From: CBDCTM01 sp965222005
GTDB lineage: Bacteria > Bacteroidota > Bacteroidia > Chitinophagales > Saprospiraceae
NCBI GenBank assembly: GCA_965222005.1
Contig: OZ244935.1
Coordinates: 2,108,001-2,172,000 of the forward strand
Length of the DNA stretch: 64,000 nucleotides
Reading direction: 5' to 3'
Below are positions 44,139 to 53,218 of this stretch, in pieces. The notes beneath the pieces are model-generated. The model ran no database searches and was not told where the DNA came from. It saw only the letters and a list, made by a program, of their open reading frames with translations. Each line of letters begins with the position of its first letter. The first letter of the stretch is position 1. The translations under genes and the position numbers were made by a program.

Positions 44139-45371
44139 TTAAAAATCTTTAGCGTCTTCCGCCTCCCAGGGCATTTCAGCCGCTATCTCATTAGAAATAT
44201 CTCTCAAGGTTTGCATCTTGGTGCCCCACAAGCCATGAGGCCCATCTGACAGTATCCTGTCTTGAAACTCCAGTGCCCGTTCTCTGGAGAAATAGGGTGC
44301 ATCGGTAACCGGGTTTTTAGCAAATTGAAGGGAATATACAAAGCCCCATCCTTCGCCCGTATCGTGCAGGTAAGCGCCCATTTCCGGAGGATCCTTTTCT
44401 TGCTCATTCACACCAGACTGAAGGTAAAAGGCCGTACGGATGATCATTATATTTGAGACCTTGTCTTTTACAATGTCGGCCTGCTTTTTCATCTCCTCAT
44501 AATCGCCCGCTACCAGCGCTGCCCGGCCTACCCGGAAGGCGTTGAATATATCGAGAGCAATGCCTTCAAAGTCGTCGTCATTGTCGATCAGTTTGACATA
44601 CTTGTTGAGGAACAGATCGTCCAAACCCATAGTTGCCATCGGGTCGCGGTAATCCTTGCTCAGAGAATAGATGTAGCCATAAGCCTGATCCCAGGCATAT
44701 TCAAGTGCCGTATAATTTTTGCCATTTACAAGCACTTCATTATCATTATCAGCGCGCTTGTCAACATCCTCCAGAATACTATTCGACAGCCAGTTATTGA
44801 CGATTTGATCCATCATAAGCGCACCATCCAGCGATTTGCTTACCACCTGGAGGTATTCCATGCCATCGGGATCGACAAAGCGAACATCCTCATCGTCACG
44901 TGCTTGTCCGGCTATTCCCGGAGCGGCTAGTTGGCTGGTGTATGGAAAAACACTATCCACCCAAATTCGCATCCACTGTTCCAGAGTGTTTCTGATTTCC
45001 TCAGAGATATCATTTCCGCCATCATAGAGGTCGGCAGAAGCGGCTACGGCATCGCGGATGCTGCCTTCGTAGTTGTTGAGCTCGGAATCACTGAAGGGGT
45101 CGTTTTCGTTATTCCACATATTCATGATGCCTTCAAGTGTAGAGTGCTCGTAGTCATAAAGCACATCTAGCAATTCCATGCACATGGAAATATGGTAGCC
45201 TGGTTCGGTTAGGTTCACAGTGGATTGACTATTGCGGCTAAAGTCGTAAGTGTCAGGTACCGGAAAGTCATAGGTAGGCGTTTCATCCACCGGAGTAGTG
45301 GATTTATCTTTTTCACAGGAAAAGAACAGACCTGCAATGAGGGCTAAAAAGAATAAAGTTTTCCTTTTCAT
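44139..45371 (-). CDS. DUF4856 lipoprotein
   Basis: A 410-residue lipoprotein (leader MKRKTLFFLALIAGLFFSC). The TYDFPVPDTYDFSRNSQSTV opening and the W-rich helical body are typical of DUF4856. The family is nearly always beside imelysin and TonB receptor genes in Bacteroidota, so probably takes part in surface capture of a metal. It begins 41 bp after the stop of the RND permease gene, so it may share its transcript. Confidence 0.85.
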   Translation of the reverse strand: MKRKTLFFLALIAGLFFSCEKDKSTTPVDETPTYDFPVPDTYDFSRNSQSTVNLTEPGYHISMCMELLDVLYDYEHSTLEGIMNMWNNENDPFSDSELNNYEGSIRDAVAASADLYDGGNDISEEIRNTLEQWMRIWVDSVFPYTSQLAAPGIAGQARDDEDVRFVDPDGMEYLQVVSKSLDGALMMDQIVNNWLSNSILEDVDKRADNDNEVLVNGKNYTALEYAWDQAYGYIYSLSKDYRDPMATMGLDDLFLNKYVKLIDNDDDFEGIALDIFNAFRVGRAALVAGDYEEMKKQADIVKDKVSNIMIIRTAFYLQSGVNEQEKDPPEMGAYLHDTGEGWGFVYSLQFAKNPVTDAPYFSRERALEFQDRILSDGPHGLWGTKMQTLRDISNEIAAEMPWEAEDAKDF

Positions 45372-45412
45372 AATTATTTATTATTAGGAGGTGTGTTAAA
45401 AAATATTCAACT

Positions 45413-48400
45413 TCATATAGATGTTGGTTTACCAAATTTTAAATACAGTGGTGGAATTACAAAGAGATTGAGCAGTGTAGAAGTAAACAAGCCCCCCAGT
45501 ATGACCACAGCCATTGGCAGCTCTATTTCATGGCCGGGTATATTGCCCGAAATGACGAGCGGTAGTAGCGCCAGCCCGGTAGTGGTAGCCGTCATCAGGA
45601 TGGGAGCCAGGCGTTCTTGAGCACCCCGAAGCACCAGGGCCGGCCCAAAGGCCTCGCCTTCATGGGTTTCAAGATGCTGAAAGTGATTGATCATCATGAT
45701 GCCATTGCGGGCGGCAATGCCTAAAATGGTCAGGAATCCCACGATGCTGCCCAGCGATATGATGCCGCTGCCAAAGTAGGCTGCCAACGCACCACCTATC
45801 AGCGCCATTGGCAAACAGACGAAAGAGAGCATTGCCAGCCGCATGCTGTTGAATGAAGTATGCAACAGCAGGAAGATACCAATAGCGGCCAGTACTACAA
45901 ACCAGCGCAGTTTTCGGGCTGCATTTTGCCGCTCGGTGTATTCACCCAACACCACCGGATGGTATTCGTGCGGGAATTCCACATTCCCCAAAGCAGCGTG
46001 TACATCCTTCATCACGGCACCCAAATCACGCCCTTTTACATTGGCCCCTACGTCCAACCGGCGTTTGAGGTTTTCGCGTTTGATAATATTAGGGGTCGGT
46101 GCAATTTTCATCTCAGCCACATCAACCTGCCGAACGATGCGGCCATCAGGTGTGTTGATCGGCAGGTTTTGCAATGCCGTAAAACTGTTTCTTGCTTCGG
46201 GGATGCTCCATACATTGACATCGTATGCCTTCCCATCGCGGAAGATATCGCCCACCTCTTCGCCGGCCACCAGGGTAGCAGCAGCACGTCGCACATCGCC
46301 GGGTTTGAGGTTATATTTTTTTGCTTTTTCCAGATCTACCTTAACCTGTACTTGTGGTATTTCTTCATTGAGCTCGACATGCAAGTCAATGATGCCTTCG
46401 ATACCACTGAGCTTATCCCTGACTTCTTTGGCTTTGCTGCGGAGTACTTCCAGTTTCGGCCCGTACAGCCTGATGACGACGGCTTCGGAAGTTCCGGTCA
46501 GCACTTCCCGGATTCTTTCTTTGAGGTAAGTGAGCACATCGCGGTAAAGGCCGGGATAGCCATCTACCATCATTTGTATTTTGTCGAGGGTATTGTCATA
46601 ATCCACCTCCGGAGAAACGCTGATCCAGTTTTCGCCAAAATTCATCCCCACCACTTCATCCATGTAAAAAGCCTGACCAATATGAGCGCCAAAATTCCGA
46701 ACACCCTCGATGCTGCGCAGCTCCTTGCTGGCCAAAGTAGTGATGCGGTTCATCTCGGGATGCGAGGTGCCGGGTTTGGTAACCCAGTGCATCAGGAAGT
46801 CCCTTTCTTTGAAAGAAGGCAGTAGCGATTGACCCAGCTGGGGGGCAATGATCAAACCGGCCAGGCTTACTGCTCCGGCCAGGATATAGGTGCGGCGGGG
46901 TTGGGCTATGATACCGGCGAGTAAGCTATAATACCTTTTGTGCAACCATTTTAAAAAGCGGGACTCCCGCTTTTCGAGTGGCGCATTGCGCAACAGAATG
47001 TAGCTCATGGCGGGTGTGATGGTCAAGGCTACCAGCATAGAGGCCAGCACGGCGATGGCATAGGCAAATGCGAGAGGTTTGAAAAAAGCGCCCGACAGCC
47101 CTTCCATAAAGAATACCGGTACCAGCGCCACCACTTCGATCAGGGTGGCATATACAATGGGGCTGCGAACCTCGTGGGAGGCTTCGGTGATGATGTGAAA
47201 CACAGAGCGCTTGCTTCCCTCAAGCTGTGCCAGCCGCAAACGGCGCATGATGTTTTCTACTCCGATGATGGCATCATCGATCACGGCACCGAGGGCAATC
47301 ACAAAACCTGCCAGTATCATCGTGTTGAGCGTAGCTCCCTGTAGCTTGAGCACCAGTGCTCCTGCCATCAGTGATAAGGGAATGGCTACCACGCTGATCA
47401 CGGTGACCCGCCATTCAAACAGAAAAATAAAGAGTACTACAATGACCAAAAAACAGGCGATCAATAAAGCTTCGCTAAGGTTGCTGATCGACATGTCAAT
47501 GTAAGTCGCCGGGCGGAATATTTCAGTATCAATATCTATATTGGGTAGGCCTGGCCGCAGTTTGTCGATGGCGGCTTCTACCCCTTTGGTGATATCGCGG
47601 GTGTTGCCCCAGGGTAACTTTTCCACAATAAGCATCAGCCCCACACCATCATTGATGATGGCATCGCCGGGCATCTGTTGATGGTCTTCTACCACATTGG
47701 CCACATCACTCAACAGGATGCTGCGGTCTTTGCTGCGCTTAACCACTACTTTTGATAAATCGTCAGGCTGGGCGATGGACAATTGGTGGTGGATGCCATA
47801 TCGCTTGCTTTCGGTCTCTATCCAACCGCCGGTACCAATGAGGGCTCCATCCGAATAAAAAAGCAGTCCGGCATCCAATGCATCGGCAGTAGCTTTCATG
47901 ATTTCATCGAGCGTGACATCCTCTGCCCGCATCTTTTCGGGGTCAGCTTGTACCACCTGCATTTGAATCCGCTCGCCCCAAATGGCTACATGAGCCACAC
48001 CCGGTACAGAGAGTATGGCATCGTTGATCTTCCAGTACGTCAGCATCGACAGATCGATCACCGAAAGGCTATCGGAAGAGAGGCCGATCTTCATGCACCG
48101 GCTGGTGGCCGACAAAGGCTGCAACATCATGGGAGGGGCTGCCCAGGTGGGCAGAGTAGGGGTTGCGGTAGCAATTTTTTCGGACACCAGCTGCCGCGCC
48201 TCCATCAGATCGGTGCCTTGCTCAAATATGAGCCGGATAGCTGACAGCTGTGACACGGAGCGCGAGCGCAATACATCCAGCCCGGGGATGCCGTTGAAGG
48301 CATGCTCCAGGGGTACCGTTACCAGTGCCTCTACATCGGTTGATTCCAGGCCCAGGCAAATGGTTTGTACTTCCACCACCGGAGGAGCGAACTCGGGAAA

Positions 48401-48514
48401 AACATCGATGGGCATTTCCCTGACTTCGCGGATGCCAAAAGACATCATCGCTATTCCCAGTGCTATGACGAGGAATCGGAATCGAAGGCTATATTTTATG
48501 ATGGATCGTATCAT
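45413..48514 (-). CDS. RND efflux permease, CusA/CzcA-like, with intact proton relay
   Basis: A 1033-residue inner-membrane pump of the heavy-metal-type RND family: MPIDVFPEFAPPVVEVQT near the N-terminus, twelve membrane helices in two groups, and the relay aspartates in ALGAVIDDAIIGVENI (about 411). GIAARNGIMMINHF (about 933) is also preserved. It should use the proton gradient to move substrate from the periplasm. Typical adaptor (CusB) and channel (TolC) genes are absent. It lies downstream of a fragmentary adaptor and a second permease, suggesting a heteromeric pump. Confidence 0.9.
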   Translation of the reverse strand: MIRSIIKYSLRFRFLVIALGIAMMSFGIREVREMPIDVFPEFAPPVVEVQTICLGLESTDVEALVTVPLEHAFNGIPGLDVLRSRSVSQLSAIRLIFEQGTDLMEARQLVSEKIATATPTLPTWAAPPMMLQPLSATSRCMKIGLSSDSLSVIDLSMLTYWKINDAILSVPGVAHVAIWGERIQMQVVQADPEKMRAEDVTLDEIMKATADALDAGLLFYSDGALIGTGGWIETESKRYGIHHQLSIAQPDDLSKVVVKRSKDRSILLSDVANVVEDHQQMPGDAIINDGVGLMLIVEKLPWGNTRDITKGVEAAIDKLRPGLPNIDIDTEIFRPATYIDMSISNLSEALLIACFLVIVVLFIFLFEWRVTVISVVAIPLSLMAGALVLKLQGATLNTMILAGFVIALGAVIDDAIIGVENIMRRLRLAQLEGSKRSVFHIITEASHEVRSPIVYATLIEVVALVPVFFMEGLSGAFFKPLAFAYAIAVLASMLVALTITPAMSYILLRNAPLEKRESRFLKWLHKRYYSLLAGIIAQPRRTYILAGAVSLAGLIIAPQLGQSLLPSFKERDFLMHWVTKPGTSHPEMNRITTLASKELRSIEGVRNFGAHIGQAFYMDEVVGMNFGENWISVSPEVDYDNTLDKIQMMVDGYPGLYRDVLTYLKERIREVLTGTSEAVVIRLYGPKLEVLRSKAKEVRDKLSGIEGIIDLHVELNEEIPQVQVKVDLEKAKKYNLKPGDVRRAAATLVAGEEVGDIFRDGKAYDVNVWSIPEARNSFTALQNLPINTPDGRIVRQVDVAEMKIAPTPNIIKRENLKRRLDVGANVKGRDLGAVMKDVHAALGNVEFPHEYHPVVLGEYTERQNAARKLRWFVVLAAIGIFLLLHTSFNSMRLAMLSFVCLPMALIGGALAAYFGSGIISLGSIVGFLTILGIAARNGIMMINHFQHLETHEGEAFGPALVLRGAQERLAPILMTATTTGLALLPLVISGNIPGHEIELPMAVVILGGLFTSTLLNLFVIPPLYLKFGKPTSI

Positions 48515-48548
48515 TACGTCTTTTTAGCTTGTGTTATAGAGCAATAGC

Positions 48549-48992
48549 TTAATGCCCTACGTGATATTCCGTACCATAAAGTTCTGCAGCGCCCTGGCTT
48601 ACCACTGCGGTACCTGTCGGCGGTCCATCGAGCAATACTGCCCTGTCGCCGTCAATGGAATCAACTTTGATCTCGTGCCGGACATACACCAGAGGCTTGG
48701 GATTTGTATATACCCAGATTTTTCCATTCGGGCCGTACAAGATGGCAGAATAAGGGATAACTCTTTGTGGCTGCTTCTGTCCGGTTTGTTCCCTTACGAT
48801 GTCTGTTTTAATATCGGTTCGGGCCGCTGCTTTTTCGGTCAGCGTCAGCGTGCTAAGATCACTGCCCTCAATGTGTTCGACCTGAGCCGGCTCAATTTTC
48901 TCGTAGGTGCTTTCCGCTGGACGGCAAGCCAGGATGAGCAGCACTACGAGTATTGATAAAACACCGATTGACTTTTGTAAAAAGAGATTCAT
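48549..48992 (-). CDS. Stand-alone RND adaptor-like lipoprotein
   Basis: A 147-residue lipoprotein (ATG 48992, leader MNLFLQKSIGVLSILVVLLI, lipobox LAC); the frame extends nine codons upstream to 49019. The body RVIPYSAILYGPNGKIWVYT and VYVRHEIKVDSIDGDRAVLL ends in TAVVSQGAAELYG, which is the C-terminal membrane-proximal part of CusB-type adaptors, without hairpin, lipoyl or barrel domains. It lies between two permease genes, 37 bp from one and 34 bp from the other. It probably docks to the pumps in the periplasm. Such mini-adaptors occur beside paired RND genes; that view is from memory. Confidence 0.7.
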   Translation of the reverse strand: MNLFLQKSIGVLSILVVLLILACRPAESTYEKIEPAQVEHIEGSDLSTLTLTEKAAARTDIKTDIVREQTGQKQPQRVIPYSAILYGPNGKIWVYTNPKPLVYVRHEIKVDSIDGDRAVLLDGPPTGTAVVSQGAAELYGTEYHVGH

Positions 48993-49029
48993 TTGTATCG
49001 TTTTGGTCTTGTTCAGCACAAAGGCACAT

Positions 49030-52000
49030 TCAATGTGCAGTTTCGATAGCTACCGGCCTTACTTCTCTGTCGAGTTCGAGCATAGCTTTTTCTTCGGCAA
49101 TAGCGGATTCAGAGCTTCTGCCAAACTGAAGGAAGAGCGCCGGGAGTATATAAAGCTGGAATAGTAGTGTAGTGGCCAATCCGCCAAGCAGTACGAGAGC
49201 CGTTGGCCGGAGCAATTCCAGGCCCGGGCCATTCCCCAAAACGGCAAATGGCAAAAACAGCAAGGCGGTGATCAACAAAGTCAGTACAATTGGAGAAGCA
49301 CATTCTTTCATACCTTGCCGGATGAGCTCTCTTCCAAAGGCAATCCCCTCAATTACTTCCAGCTGCTTAAGGTGTTTGATCAAACGGATACCCGTAAGTA
49401 TAGCCATTACCAACACTGCCAGCAAGCCTGCCAGCACGCCCATCGACAGCCCGCTACCTAATATGGCGCTCACTACCAAGCCGCCGGATAGGGCCACCGG
49501 CAAACCGGCCAGAAAAACAAGCGCCAGCCGCCAACTCATGAAGGCGGCCTGGAAGAGTAGCAAAAGGCCAATCAATACAGCAAAAATCAGTTGGTATAGC
49601 TGGCTTTTTGAAGCCTGTAATTGCTGGAAAGTGCCGGTCAGCTCGGCATGATATTCCAACGGAAAATCCAATTTAGAGAGCTGCTGGTTGATGTCATCTG
49701 TCAGCGTCAGGTGGTTGTTGCCATGGTAATCAAAAGGTACATCCAGATACTGAGAAACGGATTCCCGCCGGATGACTCTGGGGGCTTTCACCGTTTTTAC
49801 ATTGGCTACTTCTCCCAAGCGAACCTGTCCTCCGCCTGGCTTATCGACCAGCAAATTGCTGATATCCTCGATGTTGTCCCGGATATCGGGTGTACCCCAA
49901 ACAACCACATCAAATACTTTTTGGCCTTCGAACAGGCTGCCTACCTCCACGCCGGAGACGAGCACAGAAGCTGCCCTTCTTACATCGCCGGGTTTGATTT
50001 GGTGTTGGCGGGCAGCATCCAAATTGGTTTCAACCACGATGATAGATTCCATAGGCGGATAATCCACCCGGGGCTTGGAAATGCCTTGAATGTTGCTGAT
50101 AGCCTCTTTTACCTCTTCTGCCTTTTGGCTGAGAAGGGTCTGATCTTCGCCGTACACCCGCATGGTATATGGGTGATCGGATAAACGCAGGGGCTTATGG
50201 ATGCTTTGCTGGTAATAGGTTTGAACGCTTGGCGAAAGGGCCGCATGTCCTTCCAGGGCTTTTCGGATAGCCATGAGCGTAGCGGAATAATTGGCTTCCT
50301 CATCAATGTTTAACCAGATTTCGGCAGAGTTGACATTTTTGATTTTGTCAGACATCACTGCCCGCCCGATATGTGCTGCCACATTCCGAACGCCCGATAA
50401 TTGGCTGAGATCATCAATGGCCGCTTTGGTCAATTGATTCATTTGGGGCAGGGAAGTGCCCTCTTCGGCATCGAGTTGGATCACCAAATCCCTCATTTGA
50501 AGATCGGGAGCTGAAAAATTCTTGTCGCTATTCAGATACAGGCCGATACTTGCCAGGGCCAGCAATCCGAAAAGGGCATAAGCCAGCACAGGGCGTTCCA
50601 TCCATTTAGCGCTACTATCTGCCCAGCGGTGCGGCAGGCTCGATGGTGCGGCAGGCCTGCGATCTTCCATGCTCGTTTGGGGAAGTAATAGCATACTTAG
50701 AGCCGGGATGAGACAAAAAGCTACCAGCAGCGAAACCACAACTGCCACCGCAAAGGAAGAGGTGAGCGGGCCGATGAAGCTGCCCGTTAGGTTCTCTGTG
50801 AAGTAGCAGGGCAGGAAGGCCAGAAATATAGCAAAGACGGCATAGAATAACGGACTTTGCATTTCTGATACCGCTTCAATAATCAGGGAAGCTTTATTGC
50901 TTTGGGAGCCAATAAGTTGGCGGGGTTGATCCAATTTGCGCTGAATATTCTCAACGATTAAAACGGAATTGTATAAAATAATTACAAGAGCCAGCATCAG
51001 CCCTCCCAATACCATAATGTTAAAGGTAGTGCCATAGAGGTGCAAAACATAGGCAGCTGCCAGCAAGGAAAAAAGGATGGAAATACTGCTGACCAATGCA
51101 CTTCGCCAATGGTAGAAAAACAAGGCTATTACTACCAGCAATAAGCCGATAAGCAAGGCTTTGGAGAAGTTGGCAAAGGAGGCCTTGGCAAAATTGGCCG
51201 GGCGGAAAATCTCTGTATCAAAGGCAATGCCGTTCAGTCCGGGTTTTAGTTCTGCGAGCGCAGTTTCTACATTTTTGGTAACGTCAATGGTATTGGCCCA
51301 GGGGAATTTTTCAATCACCAGCATCAGCCCTGATCGGCCATTGACTATCGCATCGCCGATAAGTGGCGGATGATTTTCGACCACCTGTGAGACATCGCCC
51401 AGCAGCGTATTGGGGTGGCCATGCAGCGGCACAGCGGCCAGATGTTCGGGTTTGGTAATAGGCAATACATGCCGTACACCGAGCCGTTGGTTGGGGGTGT
51501 CAAAAAAGCCGCCGGTACCAGGAGTAGAAGATTCCAGAAAAGTCAATGGGGATACCCAGAGTGCTTCTCCTGCCGTTTTGATCACTTCCCCGAGTCTGAC
51601 TCCTTTGTTTTTCAGGTTTTCCGGATTTACCTGTACCTGCATCTGCCGTTTTCGTTGGCCCCAAATGGATACATTGGCAACGCCCTCGACTCCCATCAGG
51701 TAGGGCTGGATGGTCCAGCGGGCCAGTACGGACAGATCAACCAATGAGAGCTCTTCAGAGGCAGGGCTGAGTCCTATTTTTAGTACCCGGCTGGTGGAAG
51801 AGTAGGGCTGCAGCATGACAGGGGGCTTGGATACATTGGGGAGGGCATGGGCCTGTGTAAGGCGTTCGGCCACCACCTGGCGGGCTTTCATGGGGTCGGT
51901 TCCCGGTTCAAAGACACAAACCACTCTGGAGAGGCCGGTCATGGATTCCGACCATATTTCGTCGAGAAAGGCAATTCCGTTGAGCAAGTCTTGTTCGAGG

Positions 52001-52200
52001 GCTACGGTCAGGATTTGTTCTACTTCTTCGGCGGCAAGGCCCAGGGCTTCGGTTTGTACTTCTACATACACAGAAGAAAATTCGGGAAAGATATCCACTG
52101 CAGCCTGTCGAATTTGTACAATTCCGATAATGAGAAGGACGGCTGCTATAGATACTATCAGCAAGCGGGCTTTTAATGCGGTTGTTGTTAGCCAATGCAT
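49030..52200 (-). CDS. RND efflux permease, CusA-like, lacking canonical proton-relay residues
   Basis: A 1056-residue RND protein with the same plan as its neighbour (AAVDIFPEFSSVYVEVQTEALG, twelve helices). At the position of the relay motif it reads LMLALVIILYNSVLIVENI (about 400), so both aspartates of ALGAVIDDAIIGVENI are gone, and the GIAARNGIM helix is replaced by VLVMAILTGIRLIKH (about 933). The fold is otherwise complete, with no stops. It is likely an inactive or differently coupled partner in a heterotrimer, or it works passively. First gene of the run. Confidence 0.85.
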   Translation of the reverse strand: MHWLTTTALKARLLIVSIAAVLLIIGIVQIRQAAVDIFPEFSSVYVEVQTEALGLAAEEVEQILTVALEQDLLNGIAFLDEIWSESMTGLSRVVCVFEPGTDPMKARQVVAERLTQAHALPNVSKPPVMLQPYSSTSRVLKIGLSPASEELSLVDLSVLARWTIQPYLMGVEGVANVSIWGQRKRQMQVQVNPENLKNKGVRLGEVIKTAGEALWVSPLTFLESSTPGTGGFFDTPNQRLGVRHVLPITKPEHLAAVPLHGHPNTLLGDVSQVVENHPPLIGDAIVNGRSGLMLVIEKFPWANTIDVTKNVETALAELKPGLNGIAFDTEIFRPANFAKASFANFSKALLIGLLLVVIALFFYHWRSALVSSISILFSLLAAAYVLHLYGTTFNIMVLGGLMLALVIILYNSVLIVENIQRKLDQPRQLIGSQSNKASLIIEAVSEMQSPLFYAVFAIFLAFLPCYFTENLTGSFIGPLTSSFAVAVVVSLLVAFCLIPALSMLLLPQTSMEDRRPAAPSSLPHRWADSSAKWMERPVLAYALFGLLALASIGLYLNSDKNFSAPDLQMRDLVIQLDAEEGTSLPQMNQLTKAAIDDLSQLSGVRNVAAHIGRAVMSDKIKNVNSAEIWLNIDEEANYSATLMAIRKALEGHAALSPSVQTYYQQSIHKPLRLSDHPYTMRVYGEDQTLLSQKAEEVKEAISNIQGISKPRVDYPPMESIIVVETNLDAARQHQIKPGDVRRAASVLVSGVEVGSLFEGQKVFDVVVWGTPDIRDNIEDISNLLVDKPGGGQVRLGEVANVKTVKAPRVIRRESVSQYLDVPFDYHGNNHLTLTDDINQQLSKLDFPLEYHAELTGTFQQLQASKSQLYQLIFAVLIGLLLLFQAAFMSWRLALVFLAGLPVALSGGLVVSAILGSGLSMGVLAGLLAVLVMAILTGIRLIKHLKQLEVIEGIAFGRELIRQGMKECASPIVLTLLITALLFLPFAVLGNGPGLELLRPTALVLLGGLATTLLFQLYILPALFLQFGRSSESAIAEEKAMLELDREVRPVAIETAH

Positions 52201-52747
52201 AGGCGATGTAACTAGTTAGATGTTTGCCGCTTAATCTTATGAGGGCAGCAATCAATAAATTTTTAAGTAGTTTTTGTATCTCTATATGGGACATACCACA
52301 GCCCCTCGCACAGCATGACACCTGCCAGCATTGTCCTTGTAAAGGAAAAGAGGATGGGATAATAAAATCGGTAAGAAATGCTTAAACCGGTTCTTTTAAT
52401 TTAAGTAAAGTACCGAATAAATTAAGGTAGCTTTAATGGAAATGTTTTCATTTGAGGGAAGTTGGTTTTACAGCTAAAAGCTGTATAGGGTTAATAACTA
52501 TAAATTTCGGGAATGAAGGTAAAAGAAATAGAGTTAACTTCAAAATATTTACATACTTTTTATGTACACCTATTTTATGGAGGGGCTGAGAAAGGAGAGG
52601 GTTTGGCCTATTCGTTTATGCAGTTGTAAATTAACTTCTCTCTCTTAATTCAGGCGATTAAATTTTGTTCAAAAAATTAAGGGGCAGTGCTACATCAATA
52701 GAAAAGAAGCGGCGTGGAGGGTTTTGGCAGGGCGCAAAGGTAGCCTG
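52201..52747. other. 547-bp gap upstream of the RND operon
   Basis: No gene seen. AT-rich. The only good leftward -7 match is TACCTTTG on the minus strand at 52735-52742, just past the transposase remnant and about 535 bp before the RND start; no well-spaced -33 box was found. If used, the leader would be long. The region may be scar from the insertion that left the transposase fragment. Confidence 0.3.
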
Positions 52748-53152
52748 CTAGTTTTGGATGTACTTCCAAAAAGTATCTATTTCGGTAGTGCTCAAATGCA
52801 TCTTGTTCTTCAAATAATCAGCAAACTCTTCGGCATGCTCTTTTGCTTTTTCTTTCCAGATGGAGGCCGTATTGGGAGTGATGCCTTGCAGGCGGCAGGT
52901 TTTTCTTAGGCCGGTGCCATTGGCCAGCATCAGCAGGGTGTTGATCACTTTTTTGACGGGTGTTTTCAAGCCAAAGCCAATGGTACCTCTGGTCACCACC
53001 CACCTGTTTTTGCAAAGGGTGCAATATACCTGCCCCTTCAACCGGCTATGGGTACGAATGTTGCCTGCTCCGATGAGTTGGTAGTGGGAGCAATCTTCAT
53101 TGTCGCAGTATTGCTGACTTTTGAGTGCTCTAAATTTTTTCGTGTCTTGCAT
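52748..53152 (-). pseudogene. Truncated zinc-ribbon transposase
   Basis: A 134-residue N-terminal part of a transposase. YCDNEDCSHYQLIGAGNI and YCTLCKNRWVVTRG form the zinc ribbon, then VINTLLMLANGTGLRKTCRL and ITPNTASIWKEKAKEH a helix-turn-helix. It stops at TTEIDTFWKYIQN, exactly where the family continues from its first catalytic Asp (xVDExWSFV) into the DDE domain. Sequence beyond the stop does not resume the domain in any frame I followed. I use ATG 53152 since the frame's earlier codon is TTG. No terminal repeats were found. A remnant near the divide between two gene sets. Confidence 0.7.
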
Positions 53153-53218
53153 AGGCGTACGGTATTTGTGGAGCAATGGGTTGGCAAGATTACAAGCGAT
53201 TGCTACTCAGTAAACAGT

